Source: Vampirovibrio sp041737375 (lineage in GTDB: Bacteria > Cyanobacteriota > Vampirovibrionia > Vampirovibrionales > Vampirovibrionaceae). From it: DNA of 64,000 nucleotides. Both the position numbers and the translations under genes were made by a program. Below the pieces are notes generated by a model. That model did not search any database. It was not told the origin of the DNA and saw only the letters and a list, made by a program, of their open reading frames with translations. Where the stretch lies: contig NZ_JBGSRV010000018.1 in NCBI RefSeq assembly GCF_041737375.1, positions 124,001 through 188,000 on the forward strand, written 5' to 3'. This document shows positions 46,552 through 55,502 of this stretch, piece after piece (the first letter of the stretch is position 1; each line of letters begins with the position of its first letter).

Positions 46552-46887
46552 TCAGGAGGTTAGTAAGTGATAATCGTTGACCCGGTTGCCGAACACCTGG
46601 CCAAGCAATTGAAAACGCTTTATTTCCAGGCTTCTCAAGCGTTCCATCACCGCTGCTTCCTCATCCATAGAAGTGCTGGAGGATTGAATCTGTGCCGAGC
46701 AGCTGGCCAGTTCCAGCTCTGTTTTCTGAAATTCCTCAATCAGCTCGGTGGACCAATCCTGACCCCGAACGTACCCCATCAGCGCCAAACGCTTTTCCAT
46801 GGCATTCACCGCTTTTCGGGTGGGCTTGCCCGATTTGTTTTTACGGCTGCCTACAGCCGCTACCGGGTCGGTGGTTTTTTTACGCAT
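46552..46887 (-). CDS. Small basic hypothetical protein
   Basis: 111 residues from the ATG at 46887 (GAGAGGC upstream). The N-terminus is Lys/Arg-rich and the rest helical (WSTELIEEFQKTELELASC), possibly coiled coil. No membrane segment. Not recognised. It lies about 200 bases upstream of the YkgJ-type gene on the same strand. Confidence 0.55.
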   Translation of the reverse strand: MRKKTTDPVAAVGSRKNKSGKPTRKAVNAMEKRLALMGYVRGQDWSTELIEEFQKTELELASCSAQIQSSSTSMDEEAAVMERLRSLEIKRFQLLGQVFGNRVNDYHLLTS

Positions 46888-47054
46888 GGCGATATGCCTC
46901 TCAGGTATAGTCAAGCAATTCATAAAATCTCTTCATTTAAAATAAAAACAAACATTAGATACAAATTGCCCACACCGGATATGCATGGCGCCAAAAGGTT
47001 GGCCTGAAATTCATTCAAACGGTTGAAATTCATGGGGCAAGGGCTTGGAAAGGA

Positions 47055-47084
47055 TTGAGTTCCCTTCCTGCTGCGGGGTATAAT
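47055..47084 (+). promoter_or_regulatory. Sigma70-type promoter
   Basis: TTGAGT and a perfect TATAAT are separated by 18 bases. It would give a leader of about 275 bases before the gene at 47365. Confidence 0.6.
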
Positions 47085-47111
47085 TCAAACATTCAAGGGT
47101 TTTCGGTAAAC

Positions 47112-47180
47112 ATGTCGTTATTTGACTCATTTTCGGATGCGATATTCCGCTCAAGTCACGGTAGGGAACGCAGTGAGTGA
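47112..47180 (+). CDS. Possible 22-codon leader reading frame
   Basis: ATG to TGA encoding MSLFDSFSDAIFRSSHGRER then two more residues. It lies 28 bases after the -10 box, with AAGGG eleven bases before the ATG. It may be a leader peptide or chance. Confidence 0.25.
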   Translation: MSLFDSFSDAIFRSSHGRERSE

Positions 47181-47364
47181 TAACCAGTGGGTGATTCCAG
47201 GTGGACAGCAGAAACTGTGTTTTGCGAAATATTCAGTATAATAATAAATACAAACAAAAGATGCTGTAACGCCTTTGTAAATTTTGATGAGTAGGGATTA
47301 AAGATTTGAAACCAGATTGCCGAACACCTCCAAGTGAGCCTAAACTACGAGGGGAAAGTCCGAG

Positions 47365-47772
47365 ATGACTGACTTTAAAGGTTTTAACCCAGATAAAAAC
47401 CTGGGCGCTAACTTTCAACCAAACCGACAAGCAAAGTCCCAGAAGGCTGAAACCAACTTGCCAGCCGAAGAAAGCCAGACACCAGTTGATCCCTACGCCG
47501 ATTTGAAGATGGATCCATCGCGCATGATGGACTTATTAGCCGCACAGGGCAAGCCCAATCAAATTCAAGTGGCCGGGGCCGGGGCAGCGCATCATATTGA
47601 AATGGCCATGGAGTCGTTTTCCAGCCAGATCAGCCCAGAGCGCCACAGTTTAACCAGCCGCCTGCTGGAGCAGACTTACCAGCATGAATTTGGAGCAAAA
47701 CCAGCTGCCGGGATTTTACAGGATATTCTGGATGACTATCTAATTGGTCAGCCGGTGATTCAAACCAGCTAA
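47365..47772 (+). CDS. Hypothetical protein
   Basis: 135 residues with a GAGGGG ribosome site before the ATG. The N-terminal half is hydrophilic and disordered-looking (Lys/Gln/Pro), the C-terminal half helical (SLTSRLLEQTYQHEFGAKPA). No signal or membrane segment. It has its own promoter and a strong terminator, so it is a single-gene unit. Not recognised. Confidence 0.65.
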   Translation: MTDFKGFNPDKNLGANFQPNRQAKSQKAETNLPAEESQTPVDPYADLKMDPSRMMDLLAAQGKPNQIQVAGAGAAHHIEMAMESFSSQISPERHSLTSRLLEQTYQHEFGAKPAAGILQDILDDYLIGQPVIQTS

Positions 47773-47810
47773 CGCTGTATTCAGCCCTGGAAAAACAAAA
47801 GCCCGAAAAC

Positions 47811-47842
47811 AAAAGCCCGGTTGATTGCAATCGGGCTTTTCT
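47811..47842 (+). terminator. Intrinsic terminator
   Basis: AAAAGCCCG and CGGGCTTTT form the stem, with further TTG/CAA pairing inside and a T-rich 3' side. It lies about 40 bases after the previous gene. A partial copy of the left arm (AAAAGCCCG) lies 16 bases upstream at 47798. Confidence 0.8.
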
Positions 47843-48171
47843 ACATTTGTACACAGGGGGGCGAAACGCACGAAACACGACTGGCTAAAAACCACCAGCG
47901 CTTTGCGGGGAAAAAAGCCCAACCTTACCCCCCGCTCAGGGCTTAACCCGCTTGCCTGTTTGGTGAAATAGTGCGATTATAACTTTACGGAGGCGGGCGA
48001 CTTTAGTATGATGACAGTCGTGTGATGAAATGAGAGACAGCAGTCGGCGAGAGCGTGGGTCCAGGTGAAAACAGGTTTTTGTCGCCTTTTTCCAGCTTCC
48101 GTACCCGTTAAACAGCATCATCTTACATTCCAAGTTTTATCTATATCAGAAATGGCGAGAGGTTTATCCCA
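47843..48171 (+). other. Leader/promoter region of the RpaB-like regulator
   Basis: About 330 bases with no supported gene. A TATAAC element lies near 47978 with no convincing -35. A TTACATT word lies near 48123, 49 bases before the start. Confidence 0.4.
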
Positions 48172-48939
48172 TTGAGTGCTACATCTGAAAAAGAGTCTGT
48201 CAGCAGCCAAAAGGCAGGCGGTCGCCCCGATAAAATCCTGATCGTCGATGATGAGGCCAGTATTCGCCGTATTCTGGAAACCCGCTTCAAAATGCTGGGC
48301 TTTGATTCCGCAACCGCTGCGGATGGCGAGGAAGCCCTGGAAATTTTCAACAAGTTTAACCCCGACATCGTGGTTTTGGACATTATGATGCCCAAAATGG
48401 ATGGCTACGGCGTTACCAAGGAAATCCGCAAGCAGGCGGATACCCCCATTATAATCCTGACCGCCTTGGGCGATGTGGCCGAGCGCATTACCGGGCTGGA
48501 GCTGGGCGCTGATGATTATGTGGTCAAACCCTTCAGCCCCAAAGAGCTGGAAGCCCGGGTTAAATGCATTTTGCGCCGCACCATTAGTAAATCCGGGGCC
48601 AATCCGGCGGCCAACAAAGAAACCAACAACGTGGTGATGGTTGGCCACTTGAAAGTGGATTTAAACAAACGTCAGGTTTTCAAAAAGAACGAACGGGTTC
48701 GCCTGACCGGGATGGAATTCAGCTTGTTGGAATTGCTGGTAAATCACTCTGGCAAGCCCTTTTCGCGTGGTGAGATTTTGCAGCACGTTTGGTCTTACCC
48801 ACCCGATCATCGCATTGATACCCGTGTGGTGGATGTACATATCAGCCGCCTGCGCTCCAAGCTGGAAACGGATATCAGCAATCCCGAACTGATTTTGACC
48901 GCCAGAGGCATTGGCTACATGTTTCAAAAAATCGACTAG
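48172..48939 (+). CDS. OmpR-family response regulator, RpaB-like
   Basis: 255 residues from a TTG start with GAGAGG nine bases upstream; no ATG suits. Receiver domain (about 20-135) with acidic pair D26/D27, phospho-acceptor D70, T97 and K119; then a winged-helix DNA-binding domain (about 155-252). The stretch LTALGDVAERITGLELGADDY and the KPFSPKELEARV segment are very close to cyanobacterial RpaB/Ycf27. In cyanobacteria RpaB represses high-light genes through the HLR1 site; here, without photosynthesis genes, targets must differ. No kinase gene is adjacent. Confidence 0.88.
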   Translation: MSATSEKESVSSQKAGGRPDKILIVDDEASIRRILETRFKMLGFDSATAADGEEALEIFNKFNPDIVVLDIMMPKMDGYGVTKEIRKQADTPIIILTALGDVAERITGLELGADDYVVKPFSPKELEARVKCILRRTISKSGANPAANKETNNVVMVGHLKVDLNKRQVFKKNERVRLTGMEFSLLELLVNHSGKPFSRGEILQHVWSYPPDHRIDTRVVDVHISRLRSKLETDISNPELILTARGIGYMFQKID

Positions 48940-49098
48940 CAATCGAACCTGTATTGCCAGCTTTCATTGAGCATGACAATTTCAAACAGCGGGGGCAACG
49001 GTTTTAAAGGCGTGATTTGAGTTACAATAAATTCAGACAGGTGCTTTTACCGCTGCCTAGCTGATAGGCAATAGGGAACTAAAGCTTTCGGGGCAAGT

Positions 49099-50118
49099 AT
49101 GACGTTTTCAGTCTTTCAGGCAGTCACCAATCAGTCAAAAGGCAAATGGGCCTTCCTGTTAGGCTTGTCCTTTGCACTGATAACCCTGGGCGGTTGCCGC
49201 AGCGATCAGGTGTCGGTGGACCCCAAAGATCCCAACGGGCCACAGTTCACCTACCGCAAAGATGAATTGGCCTTGCTGCAAATGAGCGCCGATGACATTC
49301 AGGAACTGGAGCGAAACAAGCGCTACGGAACCATTTATGATGACTACGCCAGTGAGAGCTTTAAAAAAGGGGTGGGGCGTCGTCAGTTTATGATTATGTC
49401 CAATTGCGTGGAAAGCTTTTTAGGGGATCTGCAAGAGTATGATCGAAATGACATTGGCTTTCGACGAGAATTTTTAAAGACGAACACCCAGGGCAAACCC
49501 AAGGCGGACAACCCATACATGGATGTACTGAACCGAAAGGTTCAGCGGGCCTTGGGCAGTATTGAAGAACAACTGGTATTTGTACCCAATGGCCTGAGTT
49601 TTCAGCTAAACGGCCTGTACTGGATTGCCAAGGATAAATCTTTTTTGCAGTGCATGGCCCAAAGCGGAGAACTGGACCGGGCAACCGCGCCTGCTGGAGA
49701 AGAACCGCTTGCGGAAAAGAGCGAAACACCATCAGCCAGCGAGGCCACTCAGCCCAAAACCACCACCGCTGCGGGAACCGAAACGGAAACCACCCGCCAG
49801 CCGTCTCAAACGGGCGGCGAGCAACCGCTGATAAACACAGAATCCCCAACCAGTGCCGCCCCCGTACCCACGGACGGAGCCAGCAGCCTGGAAGCCAAAC
49901 CCGTTCAAAAAATGAAACCCGCTGAAATTGACAAAGCCCCCCTCAAAGCACGACCCGCCGGGGCTGGAGCGGTGGTGGATCAACGCCCCGTTTCCGCAAA
50001 AGCCAAAGAAGCGCAACGAGCAAAAGAAGAAAATGAAAAGCGCCGGATTGAATTAGAAGCCCCCGGTGAGAACCAGGTCACCGTCCCCTTGCCCACCGCC
50101 CCCGGTTCAGACGATTAA
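49099..50118 (+). CDS. Putative lipoprotein with Pro/Thr/Glu-rich tail
   Basis: 339 residues. The N-terminal signal ends in LITLGGC, a plausible lipobox with C33. A globular part (about 50-190) follows, then about 145 residues of low-complexity Ala/Thr/Glu/Pro sequence and a Lys/Arg/Glu helix. It is probably anchored to a membrane. Not recognised. Confidence 0.65.
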   Translation: MTFSVFQAVTNQSKGKWAFLLGLSFALITLGGCRSDQVSVDPKDPNGPQFTYRKDELALLQMSADDIQELERNKRYGTIYDDYASESFKKGVGRRQFMIMSNCVESFLGDLQEYDRNDIGFRREFLKTNTQGKPKADNPYMDVLNRKVQRALGSIEEQLVFVPNGLSFQLNGLYWIAKDKSFLQCMAQSGELDRATAPAGEEPLAEKSETPSASEATQPKTTTAAGTETETTRQPSQTGGEQPLINTESPTSAAPVPTDGASSLEAKPVQKMKPAEIDKAPLKARPAGAGAVVDQRPVSAKAKEAQRAKEENEKRRIELEAPGENQVTVPLPTAPGSDD

Positions 50119-50302
50119 TAAACACGCCCAGGCTCACATCAATTCACCACTCCAGCGCCAATAATGTCAGAGTCCCTGATTAAGGGGCTTTATAATGGCA
50201 TTCTATTAAACGGCCAAGGCACAAGCGCTATAGACCACCGGGCGATGCGATACTCAGGTGAATGAGGCTAGAATGGGATACGATTGACAGAGGGGAAACA
50301 AG

Positions 50303-50776
50303 ATGGAAATTAACAATTTATTGTTGTCCAAATTAAAACTGGCCCAACGGGTTTTAAACGAATTAATTCAGGATTACACCAAACTCAATGACACTCAGCG
50401 TATGGAAAAATCCAATACCATTATGGATGAGGTCAATAGTTATTTGCAAATCAAAGGCAATTTGTTATTTCCCTTTATGCGAAAAAAAGGCCTGCACGAG
50501 GATTTAATTGCGCGCTCCTCGCAGGTGGATACCGAAATCAAGGAAATTACAGAACTCTCCATTATGATGCACGTGGATGAACCCAGTGGAGAGTACTATC
50601 ACAACATGGTAACCTTGCTGGGATTGCTGGAGAAGGTGGAGCGGGTCGATTCCGAAAGTATTTTTTCCTGGGTGCAACAGTACCTGGATGAAGAGGATCA
50701 ACATTACATTGCCACTCACCTTAAAAACCAGATGACGCATGAATCCCTGCCCTCATCGGGCATGACCGTTTACTAA
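50303..50776 (+). CDS. Hypothetical helical protein, possibly hemerythrin-like
   Basis: 157 residues, all helical, with a GAGGGGAAA ribosome site. A four-helix bundle with a LLFPFMRKKG motif and scattered His/Glu (H65, H92, H134 region) is reminiscent of HHE/hemerythrin domains, but the full metal-ligand set is not evident. No signal peptide. Confidence 0.55.
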   Translation: MEINNLLLSKLKLAQRVLNELIQDYTKLNDTQRMEKSNTIMDEVNSYLQIKGNLLFPFMRKKGLHEDLIARSSQVDTEIKEITELSIMMHVDEPSGEYYHNMVTLLGLLEKVERVDSESIFSWVQQYLDEEDQHYIATHLKNQMTHESLPSSGMTVY

Positions 50777-50939
50777 GAACGGTTGGAAATTGAAAGTTTA
50801 ACAATCCGGCTTTGCGTTGCAATCCGCAATAGGCCATAGCAACTTTTCAAGGGCTTGGACTTTATTAAGCTGAGAATACTTTTCGCTATTTTTTGCTGTT
50901 TAGTGATTCAGCTTTTACCACCCCCCAAGAGAGCTTGCC

Positions 50940-52544
50940 ATGATTTTTCCCCACGCTAACCAGTCGACACTGAATAGATTTCATAAACTTCCCATTGAAT
51001 TACGAGAGCATATCTTGTTGAGTGGTTCATTGCATAAAGCGATCACCAGCGATGTTTATGAGCAATTAGCAGAACTTCCACCCGTAGGCCCCCTGAGCCC
51101 CCAGGAAAAACAAATCCATACGCTCGCCAACTCGCTTACGGGGGAAAACTTTTCAAACCTTCTGTTCAAAAGCTACCGAGACTGGCATGCCCCTTTGTTT
51201 GAGGCATTGATGAAAAGAATTCACACCGTTGAAAACAATCGAATCCAAAATATTGCAGGGGCAGAAAAGGCGATATTAACGCCCCAAGGTCAAACAGACA
51301 CTTTATCCAAACTATTGGAAATGGATATGTTAAGCGATCGTCTAGGGGTTTTACACAACCGAACCGGGGCTTATTCCAAATTGATGGCCATCGCCCAAAA
51401 CGCTCAAATTCCGCTGAATGAAAACGTATTTCAAAAAGCCGCCGATTGCGGGAAGCCCCATAAGCTACGGAACATGCTTGAAACCTTAGCCCATTCATTG
51501 AATGATCAGCAAAAAAATCAACTTCAGGATCTGGCCCTTGCTCAAGAAAACCGGGTGAATCAAGTCAGTCAATTGCCTGTTGCGGAACGACAAGAACACT
51601 TACAGCGCCTGGTAAACAGTGAGCTTGAATCCCCTGAAACAGAAGCCGCAAAAAAGCGGGAGCTGCTGGCGCTGGCACAAACCCCTGATATTAACCTTAA
51701 TATTGACGAACCTGAGGGGGTTACCCTGCTACAAAAAGCCTGCGCAGACGATGGGCATATCGATTTGGCAACCGCATTGAGCTACATACCAGAGGTTGAT
51801 ATCAATTTAGAAGGATGGTTCGGACTGAATGGCCCCCCACTTCATATAGCAGCAGCAAATGGAAAAATGGAAATTTTAGATGCCTTGCTTCGCACACCCG
51901 GTATTGAAATCAACCAGGCTTCCCCTACGCTTGGTACCGCACTCAATATGGCAGCTATGTGCGGACGTAGGGACATTATCAGGCGGTTGCTGAAAGAAAA
52001 AGAACTGAACGTCAATTCGCTCAGCTCTCATGGCAGAACTCCGCTTCATGACGTCGTAACATTAGGAATCACCGAAGTCAGCGCGGTCGATTGCGTCAAA
52101 GAACTGATTCAAGCACCTCAAACTAACCTGAATCAGGGTGATATGTATGGCAATACACCACTGCACGACGCTATCACAGAAGAAGCAGCCGATTGTGTGA
52201 AAGTACTGACTGAAGCCCCCCGAATTAACCTGAACCAGACCAATAATTCAGGCGATACACCACTGCATGTTGCCGTTGAAACAGGCAATATGGACATCAT
52301 TAAGCATCTGCTAAATCGAGCGGAAAGCATCAATTTCGCCCAGGCCAATCATTCAGGCGATACACCCGTTTTAACCGCCATCGACTTAAGAAATACGCCC
52401 GCTGCCCTTGCCATCATTCAAGCCGCTGTTACTCATAACAAACCTATTAGCACGGATATCAGGACCCTGCTTCGAGCTGCCCGCAATCAGAACCTCCCCC
52501 AGGTATTAGACGCCTTGAATGATCTACCCCGTGCTGGTGGTTAG
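50940..52544 (+). CDS. Ankyrin-repeat protein
   Basis: 534 residues, no signal peptide. From about residue 250 to 510 there are at least six ankyrin repeats, clearest in GDTPLHVAVETGNMDIIKHL and GNTPLHDAITEEAADCVKVL. The N-terminal part is helical; residues about 13-28 (FHKLPIELREHILL) faintly resemble the start of an F-box. The gene is richer in A+T than neighbours. Ankyrin proteins in bacteria often mediate protein binding, including host contact in symbionts, pathogens and predators. Whether it is secreted cannot be read here. Confidence 0.85.
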   Translation: MIFPHANQSTLNRFHKLPIELREHILLSGSLHKAITSDVYEQLAELPPVGPLSPQEKQIHTLANSLTGENFSNLLFKSYRDWHAPLFEALMKRIHTVENNRIQNIAGAEKAILTPQGQTDTLSKLLEMDMLSDRLGVLHNRTGAYSKLMAIAQNAQIPLNENVFQKAADCGKPHKLRNMLETLAHSLNDQQKNQLQDLALAQENRVNQVSQLPVAERQEHLQRLVNSELESPETEAAKKRELLALAQTPDINLNIDEPEGVTLLQKACADDGHIDLATALSYIPEVDINLEGWFGLNGPPLHIAAANGKMEILDALLRTPGIEINQASPTLGTALNMAAMCGRRDIIRRLLKEKELNVNSLSSHGRTPLHDVVTLGITEVSAVDCVKELIQAPQTNLNQGDMYGNTPLHDAITEEAADCVKVLTEAPRINLNQTNNSGDTPLHVAVETGNMDIIKHLLNRAESINFAQANHSGDTPVLTAIDLRNTPAALAIIQAAVTHNKPISTDIRTLLRAARNQNLPQVLDALNDLPRAGG

Positions 52545-53085
52545 CCATTCAACATAAATAACAGGACTTTATTAAAGGTTTTCTTGTTCCAATTGAGCCG
52601 CCAGCCTGTCCTTGGCGGTTAAAGGGTCATTAAAATGATCTGCGTTGTTATATTGAATCTAGCGCGTTTCGGTTTAATTTGAAAGGCCTGGGTAACCACA
52701 TTTTCCCATTGCTAAAAATACACCATCAGGATTTGGCCAAGGGATACACTGCGCAAATTTTATTGACAGACTTTTGTAACTTTTGAAATAAAACGCCTGT
52801 TTCAAGGCTGTATTTTTTGGGCCAAATTTTGAATTTTGTTAAAAATTAAATTGTTTGTAACCAACTGAAACAGAAGCAAGCTTTATATCAGGGCAAAAAC
52901 AATCACAAACCACGTTCCTGTAAAACAGGCTATCAGCGGCTCAAAGAAACTATCAATCCGCAACACGGCTAAATAAGGTTCTATTCCATAGACGTTTGGC
53001 TAATTGAAAGAAACCTTCAAAAAAACTTCAATGGGTTATGCAATCCTGCAACAATTTTTATGTTTTTCGGGGGGAGAGTTAAACA
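52545..53085 (+). other. A+T-rich intergenic region
   Basis: About 540 bases. It holds a hairpin CCGCCA/TGGCGG (52598-52618) without T run and a TTGACA box at 52763 with only a poor -10 (AAATAA) 17 bases on. Many short AT tracts occur. No reading frame with a ribosome site is seen before 53086. Confidence 0.45.
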
Positions 53086-53262
53086 ATGGCCCAGCCAGTT
53101 ACACCGGTGAAACGGACGCAAGGCGCAGCCATTACTGTGGCAAGCAAAAACGGCCTGCCATACCCCATCACTCATACACCCTTTTTGTTTGCGTTCAACC
53201 TGAATGATTGGCCAGACTCACAGGCCCATCAGGCCTGCCATACGGGCAGAAATCAGGATTGA
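53086..53262 (+). CDS. Short 58-residue protein with own ribosome site and terminator
   Basis: 58 residues, starting MAQPVTPVKRTQGAAITVAS and ending in CHTGRNQD. GGGGGGAGAG lies seven bases before the ATG, and a strong terminator lies 37 bases after the stop. No signal peptide; one mildly hydrophobic stretch (FLFAFNLN). Not recognised. The 12-base word GGCCTGCCATAC occurs twice in the gene (53152 and 53231). Confidence 0.6.
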   Translation: MAQPVTPVKRTQGAAITVASKNGLPYPITHTPFLFAFNLNDWPDSQAHQACHTGRNQD

Positions 53263-53298
53263 ATTCATTCACCACAGTTTTCTTTTGGGGATCTTATC

Positions 53299-53323
53299 GA
53301 GCCGGTTTCCGGCTCTTTTTTTT
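53299..53323 (+). terminator. Strong intrinsic terminator
   Basis: GAGCCGG-TTTC-CGGCTC stem followed by eight T. It ends the transcript of the 58-residue gene. Confidence 0.9.
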
Positions 53324-53448
53324 GGAATATCTGGAATACGGATTGAAGTAATCAACCGACCAAAACAATTTGATTTTAAATGAATGAGGGGTATGGGTGT
53401 GGATACAAATCGCTCTAAAAATCCAACTCAGCATTACACGATCAGCTA

Positions 53449-53477
53449 ATGACCTCAGCTTTGAACTGTTCTATAAT
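53449..53477 (+). promoter_or_regulatory. Possible promoter of the trehalose operon
   Basis: ATGACC and a perfect TATAAT are separated by 17 bases, about 105 bases before the treZ start. Confidence 0.45.
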
Positions 53478-53582
53478 CGGCCCTGAGCTTGAATGACTGG
53501 CCCCAAATTTGCGGCAATACCGCTTTTATCCGCCCAGTCTGTCCATAAGCGCCCTATTTTCAATTCAAGAGGAGCCGCCATT

Positions 53583-55496
53583 ATGGCCCATTCCAGCCTT
53601 AGCCAACAAAAACAGAATGCCACGCTCACCTCAAACGCATCGCACCCGTTTGGCCCGCACATTCTTCCCAACGGAGAAGGGGTCCAGTTTCGGCTTTGGG
53701 CACCTTCTGCCCAAACCGTTGATTTGATGTTACTGAATGCAAGCGGCAAACACACCATTATCCCCATGCAAGCAGAACCCAACGGATGGTACACCGTAGA
53801 AGCCGCCGAAGCAGGTCATGGAAGCCGTTATCAATTCAGAATCAACGACACCCTCAATGTGCCGGATCCGGCCTCTCGGTATCAACCCGAGGATGTTCAT
53901 GGACCCAGTGAAGTGGTGGATTTAAAACAACTTTCTCAAAAAGACATCCACTGGAAAGGGCGCCCGTGGGAAGAAGTGGTTTTATACGAATTGCACGTAG
54001 GAACCTTCACCCCCGAGGGTACTTATCAGGGAGTTAAAAACAAACTGAATTACCTGCTGGAACTGGGGGTAACCGCCATTGAACTGATGCCAGTGGCAGA
54101 CTTTCCGGGACAAAGAAACTGGGGCTATGATGGCGTTTTACCCTTTGCCCCCGACAGCGCTTACGGAACCCCACAGGATTTGAAAGATTTAATTGAAGCC
54201 GCGCATGACAAAGGCTTAATGGTTTTTCTGGACGTGGTTTACAACCATTTTGGCCCAGATGGAAACTACCTGCACGTTTACGCCCAACCCTTTTTCACTG
54301 GGCGTTACCAAACCCCGTGGGGCGCCGCCTTGAACTTTGAAGGCCCCACGGAAGTTCGCCAGCTTTTTGTGCAAAACGCTTTTTACTGGCTCAATGAATA
54401 CCGCTTTGACGGGCTGCGCTTTGACGCCGTACACGCCGTTTACGACAATTCAAAAATCCATTTTTTGCAGGATCTGGTCAACGTCATTCGCCAGCAAATT
54501 GAGCCGGATCGGCACGTGCATCTGGTGTTGGAAAATGACGATAACGCTTCCCCGTTTTTAAGCGGAAAAAAGGAAGAAGGTTATAACGCCCAATGGAACG
54601 ATGATTTTCATCATGCCGCCCATGTGATCGCCACCGGCGAAGAAGGCGGGTATTATCAGGATTACGCCTTACCCACCAGCGGCCATTCACCGATCACCCA
54701 TTTGGCCCGCTGTCTGGCCCAGGGGTTTGCCTATCAGGGAGAACCCTCCTCTTATCGGGGAAACAAACGCCGGGGCGAAAAAAGCGCCCATTTGCCGCCC
54801 AGCGCTTTTGTTAATTTTTTGCAAAATCACGATCAAATCGGCAATCGGGCCTTTGGCGATCGCCTGAACCAGAGCGCCGACCCACAGGCTTTAAAAGCCT
54901 TGCTGTCTTGCTTACTGTTGTCTCCCAGCATTCCCATGCTTTATATGGGACAGGAATGGGAAACCGAAAAACCGTTTCAATTCTTTTGCGATTTTGAAGA
55001 AGATTTGGCAGGCAAAGTGCGGGAAGGACGCCGTGAGGAGTTTGCTCAATTCCCCGAATTTGCCCTGCCCGAAAACCGGGAACGCATCCCGGATCCGTCC
55101 GCCATTAGTACCTTTGAGCACTCCAAACTGGACTGGCGGGAACTGGATCAGCCCAAACACGCCAACTGGCTGAAATTCTACCAGCGCTTGCTCGCCATTC
55201 GCAAAACCACAATCGTGCCGCTCATTCCGGCCATGGTTCACGGAGATGCCAACGCCCATGGATATGAAGTTTTTGAAACATCCGGCATGCAGGTGAGATG
55301 GCGTCTTTGCGATGGTCGTTACTTACAGTTAACCGCCAATCTTGGCCAACAGGCATTGACAGCGCCGCCGGAGATTCTCGATAATCTAAACTCCGAACGG
55401 TTTGAGCTGATTGATAGCAGCGCACCATTCCCCCTTAAAAATTTAGAAACCGACAATCAGCTTTTAGCCTGGCTTGTCGTTTGGCAAATAGGATAG
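53583..55496 (+). CDS. treZ: Malto-oligosyltrehalose trehalohydrolase
   Basis: 637 residues from the ATG at 53583 with AGAGGAG upstream. An N-terminal carbohydrate-binding beta domain (GEGVQFRLWAPSAQTVDLML) precedes a GH13 barrel with DVVYNHFGPDGNY, nucleophile Asp in GLRFDAVHAV (about residue 281), acid Glu in VLENDDN (about 317) and FLQNHDQIGNR. The enzyme releases trehalose from maltooligosyl trehalose made by TreY. It heads a tight treZ-malQ-treY operon; malQ starts seven bases after its stop. Confidence 0.93.
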   Translation: MAHSSLSQQKQNATLTSNASHPFGPHILPNGEGVQFRLWAPSAQTVDLMLLNASGKHTIIPMQAEPNGWYTVEAAEAGHGSRYQFRINDTLNVPDPASRYQPEDVHGPSEVVDLKQLSQKDIHWKGRPWEEVVLYELHVGTFTPEGTYQGVKNKLNYLLELGVTAIELMPVADFPGQRNWGYDGVLPFAPDSAYGTPQDLKDLIEAAHDKGLMVFLDVVYNHFGPDGNYLHVYAQPFFTGRYQTPWGAALNFEGPTEVRQLFVQNAFYWLNEYRFDGLRFDAVHAVYDNSKIHFLQDLVNVIRQQIEPDRHVHLVLENDDNASPFLSGKKEEGYNAQWNDDFHHAAHVIATGEEGGYYQDYALPTSGHSPITHLARCLAQGFAYQGEPSSYRGNKRRGEKSAHLPPSAFVNFLQNHDQIGNRAFGDRLNQSADPQALKALLSCLLLSPSIPMLYMGQEWETEKPFQFFCDFEEDLAGKVREGRREEFAQFPEFALPENRERIPDPSAISTFEHSKLDWRELDQPKHANWLKFYQRLLAIRKTTIVPLIPAMVHGDANAHGYEVFETSGMQVRWRLCDGRYLQLTANLGQQALTAPPEILDNLNSERFELIDSSAPFPLKNLETDNQLLAWLVVWQIG

Positions 55497-55502
55497 ACAC
55501 AG

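Larger units (their letters stand above)
46888..47364 (+). other. Intergenic region with promoter and leader
   Basis: About 477 bases. It holds a plus-strand promoter at 47055-47084 and a possible 22-codon reading frame at 47112-47180. About 180 further bases run to the gene at 47365. A block resembling part of the RNase P core (GAGGGGAAAGTCCGAG) is just the ribosome-binding stretch of that gene. Confidence 0.5.

Noticed and set aside
47349..47364. GAGGGGAAAGTCCGAG resembling the RNase P RNA core GAGGAAAGTCC
   Set aside because: The other conserved RNase P elements are missing on both sides, and the stretch is the ribosome site of the gene at 47365.
48122..48140. HLR1-like TTACATT word before the RpaB-like gene
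   Set aside because: Only one half-site matches; the second direct repeat two bases on is absent.
53100..53160. ACGCAAGGC context resembling a cyclic-di-GMP-I riboswitch
   Set aside because: The GCAAACC partner segment and tetraloop receptor are absent, and the region reads as a 58-codon gene.
53004..53207. 67-codon frame from a TTG
   Set aside because: It overlaps the better supported gene at 53086 in another frame and has no ribosome site.
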